DNA of 8,627 bases. Origin: Bacillota bacterium (GTDB taxonomy: Bacteria > Bacillota > Clostridia > Oscillospirales > Ruminococcaceae). How positions within the stretch are numbered: the stretch's first letter is position 1; each line of letters begins with the position of its first letter. Made by a program: the position numbers and the translations under genes. The notes under the pieces were generated by a model. The model was not told the origin of the DNA. It saw nothing but the letters and a program-made list of their open reading frames with translations, and searched no databases. The DNA is taken from NCBI GenBank assembly GCA_029550985.1, contig JAKPGH010000298.1:1-8627 (forward strand), given 5' to 3'. Shown here piece after piece: positions 5,774 to 8,627 of this stretch.

Positions 5774-5792
5774 AGAAAGGAGTGCCTTTTTG
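5774..5792 (+). promoter_or_regulatory. SD and TTG start of oppB within a small hairpin
   Basis: The SD AAAGGAG (5776-5782) is 7 bases before TTG (5790-5792), which fixes the oppB start. The in-frame TTG at 5769 lies before the SD and is not credible. AAAGG (5776-5780) pairs with CCTTT (5785-5789) around an AGTG loop, and the stem can extend through G5775-T5790 and A5774-T5791. The hairpin thus covers both most of the SD and the start codon and may hold oppB translation below that of oppA. Confidence 0.6.
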
Positions 5793-6803
5793 GTCCGGTA
5801 TATCATCAGACGTCTGCTCTTGATGGTGGTTTTGCTGCTGGGAGTGTCCGTCATGGTCTTTTTGATTTCCCACATGGTGCCCAGCAACCCCGTTGCTGCA
5901 AACCTCAGCCAGACCGCCCTGAACGACCCGGAAATCGTCGCCGCTTATGAAGCCAAATGGGGGCTGGACAAACCCCTTCACGAGCAGTACTTCATCTATA
6001 TGTCCAATTTGCTGCGGGGCGATTTCGGCACTTCCATCCGTACAGGAAGACCGGTGCTACAGGATCTCAAGCAGTACTTTCCCGCCACCGTGGAGCTTTC
6101 CATCTTTGCCATGATCATCGCCATCGTGCTGGGAGTGGGATTTGGCATTCTCTCCGCCATCTTCCAGAATAAGCCTATAGACCAGATTCTGCGGACCATT
6201 TCGGTCAGCGGCGTTTCCCTGCCCAGCTTCTGGTTCGCCCTGCTGGTGATGTCGGTGTTCTGCGGCAAGCTCCAATGGTTCCCCAGCGGAGGAAGAATCG
6301 ACCCCCGCATCTTCAACCCCACCGGCGGCACCGGCCTGTATGTGCTGGACGCCATCTCCTGGGGGGATTGGGAAATGCTGGCCGACGCCTTGGCTCACCT
6401 GTTTCTTCCCGCCCTTGTGCTGGGCTTTTTCACCATGGGCCTCATCACCCGCCAGACCCGCTCCAACCTTTTGGAGGCCATGTCCATGGATTACATCCGC
6501 ACCGCCCGCTCTAAGGGCATGAAGGAGCGCAGGGTGGTCATCGGCCACGCCCTCAACAACGCGCTGATTCCCGTTATCACCGTCAGCGGAATGGGATTCT
6601 GCAACCTGTTGGGCGGCATGGTATTTGTGGAAAAAATCTTTTCCTGGCCGGGCATCGGGCAGTACGCCTACCTTTCCGCCACCACGTTGGACTTCCCGGC
6701 CATCTGCGGCGTTTCCCTGCTGATTGCGGTTACCTATGTGATAGTCAACCTGCTGATTGACATTCTTTACGGTGTCATCGACCCCAGGATTCGGTATCAG
6801 TAG
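5790..6803 (+). CDS. oppB: Peptide ABC transporter permease OppB/DppB
   Basis: A 337-residue inner-membrane subunit that forms half of the translocation channel. From the TTG start it begins MVRYIIRRLLLMVV, the classical N-terminus of DppB/OppB. Membrane segments lie at about 8-29, 101-124, 142-158, 202-219, 257-278 and 304-328, with a long external loop after the first. The cytoplasmic EAA coupling region that contacts the ATPases is at 234-261 (DYIRTARSKGM... to LNNALIP), followed by GGMVFVEKIFSWPGIGQY (275-292), another family signature. It ends in DPRIRYQ. OppC follows after 12 bases, so the two are co-translated. The start uses TTG with its SD in a hairpin, unlike oppA, oppC and the genes downstream. 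Confidence 0.93.
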   Translation: MVRYIIRRLLLMVVLLLGVSVMVFLISHMVPSNPVAANLSQTALNDPEIVAAYEAKWGLDKPLHEQYFIYMSNLLRGDFGTSIRTGRPVLQDLKQYFPATVELSIFAMIIAIVLGVGFGILSAIFQNKPIDQILRTISVSGVSLPSFWFALLVMSVFCGKLQWFPSGGRIDPRIFNPTGGTGLYVLDAISWGDWEMLADALAHLFLPALVLGFFTMGLITRQTRSNLLEAMSMDYIRTARSKGMKERRVVIGHALNNALIPVITVSGMGFCNLLGGMVFVEKIFSWPGIGQYAYLSATTLDFPAICGVSLLIAVTYVIVNLLIDILYGVIDPRIRYQ

Positions 6804-6815
6804 AAGGAGGCAGCC

Positions 6816-7655
6816 ATGAACACCGTAAAGCAACTGTTAAAACATAAGAACTTTATGTTCAAACTGGGCCTCGTCATCTGCATCGGCTGGATTGTAATCG
6901 CCATCTTCGCCCCGCTGCTGACGCCTTACCACCCCATCAACGACCAGAACATCGTGGGGCGCTTTCAGCCTCCCAGCGCCGAGCACTGGTTTGGAACCGA
7001 CAGCCTGGGCCGGGATGTGTTCAGCCGGGTGCTGTACGGCAGCCGCATTTCCATGAGCGCCGGGCTGATTACCGTCCTCATTTCCTTCGGGGTGGGCATC
7101 CTGTTCGGAGGAATTGCCGGCTACGTGGGCGGCGTGGTGGACGACGTGATGATGCGCTTTAGCGAAATGGTCCAGTCCTTCCCGCCGCTTATTCTCGCCA
7201 TGGTCATCGCGGCGGCCTTGGGGCCCAACATCAGCAACTCCATTCTGGCCATGGCCATCATCTGGTGGCCCAACTACGCCCGCCTGACCCGCAGCATCGT
7301 CATTTCCGTCAAGGAAAACGACTACGTCACCGCCAGCCGCATTTTGGGAGCCTCCCACCTGCGGATTCTGTACCGGGAAATTCTGCCCAACAGCATAGGT
7401 CCCATGGCCGTCATGGCCACGTTGGATTTGGGAAACGCCATTTTGATGTTTTCCGGCCTTTCCTTTTTGGGCCTGGGAGTACAGCCTCCCGTGCCCGAAT
7501 GGGGCGCCATGGTCAGCGACGGCGTCCTCACCTTCAACTACTGGTGGATTTCCACCTTCCCGGGGCTTGCCATTTTCAGCGTCGCCATCGGCGCCAACTT
7601 TATCGGCGACGGCCTGCGGGATTATCTGGACCCCCGGATGCGCAAACGTGCCTAA
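6816..7655 (+). CDS. oppC: Peptide ABC transporter permease OppC/DppC
   Basis: A 279-residue inner-membrane partner of OppB. The N-terminal helix (14-34) is followed by the OppC/DppC signature HWFGTDSLGRDVFSRVLYG (57-75), then about five more membrane segments (82-104, 122-138, 141-155, 196-220, 246-266). The EAA coupling region is DYVTASRILGASHLRIL (169-185) plus PNSIGP (191-196). GDGLRDYLDPRMRK (264-277) is the usual C-terminus. AGGAGG (6805-6810) is 5 bases before the ATG. No terminator follows; the cupin gene starts 21 bases on, so transcription should continue. Length is normal for the family. Confidence 0.94.
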   Translation: MNTVKQLLKHKNFMFKLGLVICIGWIVIAIFAPLLTPYHPINDQNIVGRFQPPSAEHWFGTDSLGRDVFSRVLYGSRISMSAGLITVLISFGVGILFGGIAGYVGGVVDDVMMRFSEMVQSFPPLILAMVIAAALGPNISNSILAMAIIWWPNYARLTRSIVISVKENDYVTASRILGASHLRILYREILPNSIGPMAVMATLDLGNAILMFSGLSFLGLGVQPPVPEWGAMVSDGVLTFNYWWISTFPGLAIFSVAIGANFIGDGLRDYLDPRMRKRA

Positions 7656-7676
7656 CTAGGCAGGAGGAATAAAATT

Positions 7677-8006
7677 ATGAAAAAAGTTGTGTTGGAACAG
7701 GTGCCGGTGACCGGGTTGCCGCTGTATGAAATGCAGCAGCTGTTCCACCTCACCGGAAACTACAGCGACATTCGCATCAGCTACATCACCCTGCTGCCGG
7801 GCAAACGGGTTCCGGAAAGCGGCACGGGGACTCATGAGCAGGACGAGTACTCCTTCTTTATCGAAGGGGAAGTATATACCGAAAGCGGAGACTACAAGGG
7901 AGTGTGCCGCCAGGGAGAAGCCACCCTTATTCCCCGTGGGGAGCGGCACTGGTGCGAAAACCGCACCGACAAGCCCTGCCGGCTGGTTTGCGTGCTGGCA
8001 AAGTAA
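7677..8006 (+). CDS. Small single-domain cupin protein
   Basis: A 109-residue, probably cytoplasmic, beta-barrel protein of the cupin_2 type. Motif 2 is complete: G80-x5-P86-x-G88-x2-H91-x3-N95. Motif 1 is present as H53-E-Q55-D-E57 followed by EGE (63-65); the second of the two usual histidines is Gln55, so a metal site would have to be His53, Glu57 and His91, perhaps with Gln55. Four cysteines (77, 93, 101, 105) are unusual for such a small protein. AGGAGG lies 9 bases before the ATG. The gene sits between oppC and the peptidase gene, with gaps of 21 bases on each side, so it belongs to the operon. Cupins range from enzymes to sensors; no reaction can be assigned. A role in handling or sensing an imported compound is a guess. 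Confidence 0.88.
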   Translation: MKKVVLEQVPVTGLPLYEMQQLFHLTGNYSDIRISYITLLPGKRVPESGTGTHEQDEYSFFIEGEVYTESGDYKGVCRQGEATLIPRGERHWCENRTDKPCRLVCVLAK

Positions 8007-8027
8007 CCGTTTAAGGAGATGGCTTTT

Positions 8028-8627
8028 ATGAAGCAGCAGCGGCTGCAGCGGGTAATCGAGCACATGGAGCGGGCAAACCTGGAGCAGATTGTCATCTCCT
8101 CCCCCGCCTCGGTCTATTACCTCACCGGCTATTGGGTGGAACCCCACGAGCGGATGCTGGCACTGTACCTGGACCGCGGGGGCAAGGCCATTTTGTTTGC
8201 CAACTCCATCTTCGGCCTGACCGGAACGCCGGAAATCCCGGTGGTCTGCCACGGAGACGCCGACTCTCCCGTCGCCGGCCTGGCGGAAGTGGTAAGGCCC
8301 GGCAAGTTGGGAATCGATAAATTCTGGTACAGCAAGTTCCTCATCGGGCTGATGGAGCTGCGCCGGGACATTGTGCCCGTGGTGGGCTCCCACCCGGTGG
8401 ATTTGGCCCGCCAGCTCAAGGACGCCGCCGAACGGGACAAGCTGCGGGCAAACTCCCTCGTCAACGACAAGGTAATGGGCTCGGTCATTGCCCAAATCCG
8501 GGAGGGCGTTGCCGAAAACGAGCTGGCCTCCGCTGTCAACAAGCTGTTTTTGCAAAACGGCGCCGACTGCGAAGGCCCCCAGCTGGTCTGTTTTGGAGCC
8601 AATGGCGCCGACCCCCACCACAGTCCC
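8028..8627 (+). CDS. M24 family peptidase, Xaa-Pro dipeptidase-like (5' part)
   Basis: The first 200 codons of a gene that runs off the window without a stop. ATG at 8028 follows AGGAG (8014-8018) by 9 bases. Residues 1 to about 130 resemble the creatinase/prolidase N-terminal domain (VIEHMERANLEQIVISSPASVYYLTGY). From about 131 the M24 pita-bread domain begins with KDAAERDKLRANSLVNDKV and REGVAENELA. FGANGADPHHSP at the edge contains the conserved substrate-side His (His197). The five metal ligands (Asp, Asp, His, Glu, Glu) lie downstream and cannot be checked. The family includes prolidases, aminopeptidase P and creatinase. Its place after a peptide importer suggests cytoplasmic cleavage of imported Xaa-Pro peptides, but the exact substrate is uncertain. 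Confidence 0.88.
   Translation, partial: MKQQRLQRVIEHMERANLEQIVISSPASVYYLTGYWVEPHERMLALYLDRGGKAILFANSIFGLTGTPEIPVVCHGDADSPVAGLAEVVRPGKLGIDKFWYSKFLIGLMELRRDIVPVVGSHPVDLARQLKDAAERDKLRANSLVNDKVMGSVIAQIREGVAENELASAVNKLFLQNGADCEGPQLVCFGANGADPHHSP

Noticed and set aside
1..8627. Mobile element, CRISPR array, tRNA or rRNA genes
   Set aside because: No transposase, terminal repeats, regularly spaced repeats or cloverleaf-like segments were recognised on either strand.

Overview
The window looks like chromosomal DNA of a Gram-positive anaerobe, probably a GC-rich Clostridia member (Oscillospiraceae/Ruminococcaceae-like). This is inferred from GC-rich third codon positions, strong AGGAGG ribosome-binding sites, two TTG starts with good Shine-Dalgarno (SD) spacing, a lipoprotein-type binding protein and the gene families present. 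All genes lie on the + strand. No mobile element, CRISPR, tRNA or rRNA was seen, and no gene-free stretch exceeds 300 bases.

Layout. (1) 1-274: 3' end of an HD-GYP cyclic-di-GMP phosphodiesterase gene. (2) 408-1670: a uracil permease of the NCS2 family (uraA type) with its own extended -10 promoter and a perfect-stem intrinsic terminator. (3) From 1782 to the window edge: one large operon, oppD-oppF-oppA-oppB-oppC, then a small cupin gene and the 5' part of an M24 (Xaa-Pro dipeptidase-like) peptidase gene. OppA would capture peptides outside the membrane, OppB/OppC form the channel, OppD/OppF hydrolyse ATP, and the M24 enzyme would cleave imported, perhaps proline-containing, peptides in the cytoplasm. 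The cupin's role is unknown.

The most interesting part is non-coding. The opp promoter (TTGAAA, 17 bp, TATAAT) is followed after about 10 nt by a two-part hairpin with eight T's, a complete intrinsic-terminator shape inside the 5' leader. A possible 14-codon leader reading frame has its own SD in the 5' arm of that hairpin and runs through the T-tract, which suggests translation-dependent attenuation. A second, mutually exclusive hairpin and further hairpins around the oppD SD follow. The oppA-oppB gap also holds a large hairpin, a long inverted repeat and a small hairpin that would bury the oppB SD and start codon.

A second oddity is in uraA: the first ~150 codons have markedly different codon use from the rest, suggesting a mosaic gene. 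Everything here is from reading the sequence; no homology search, folding program or expression data was available.
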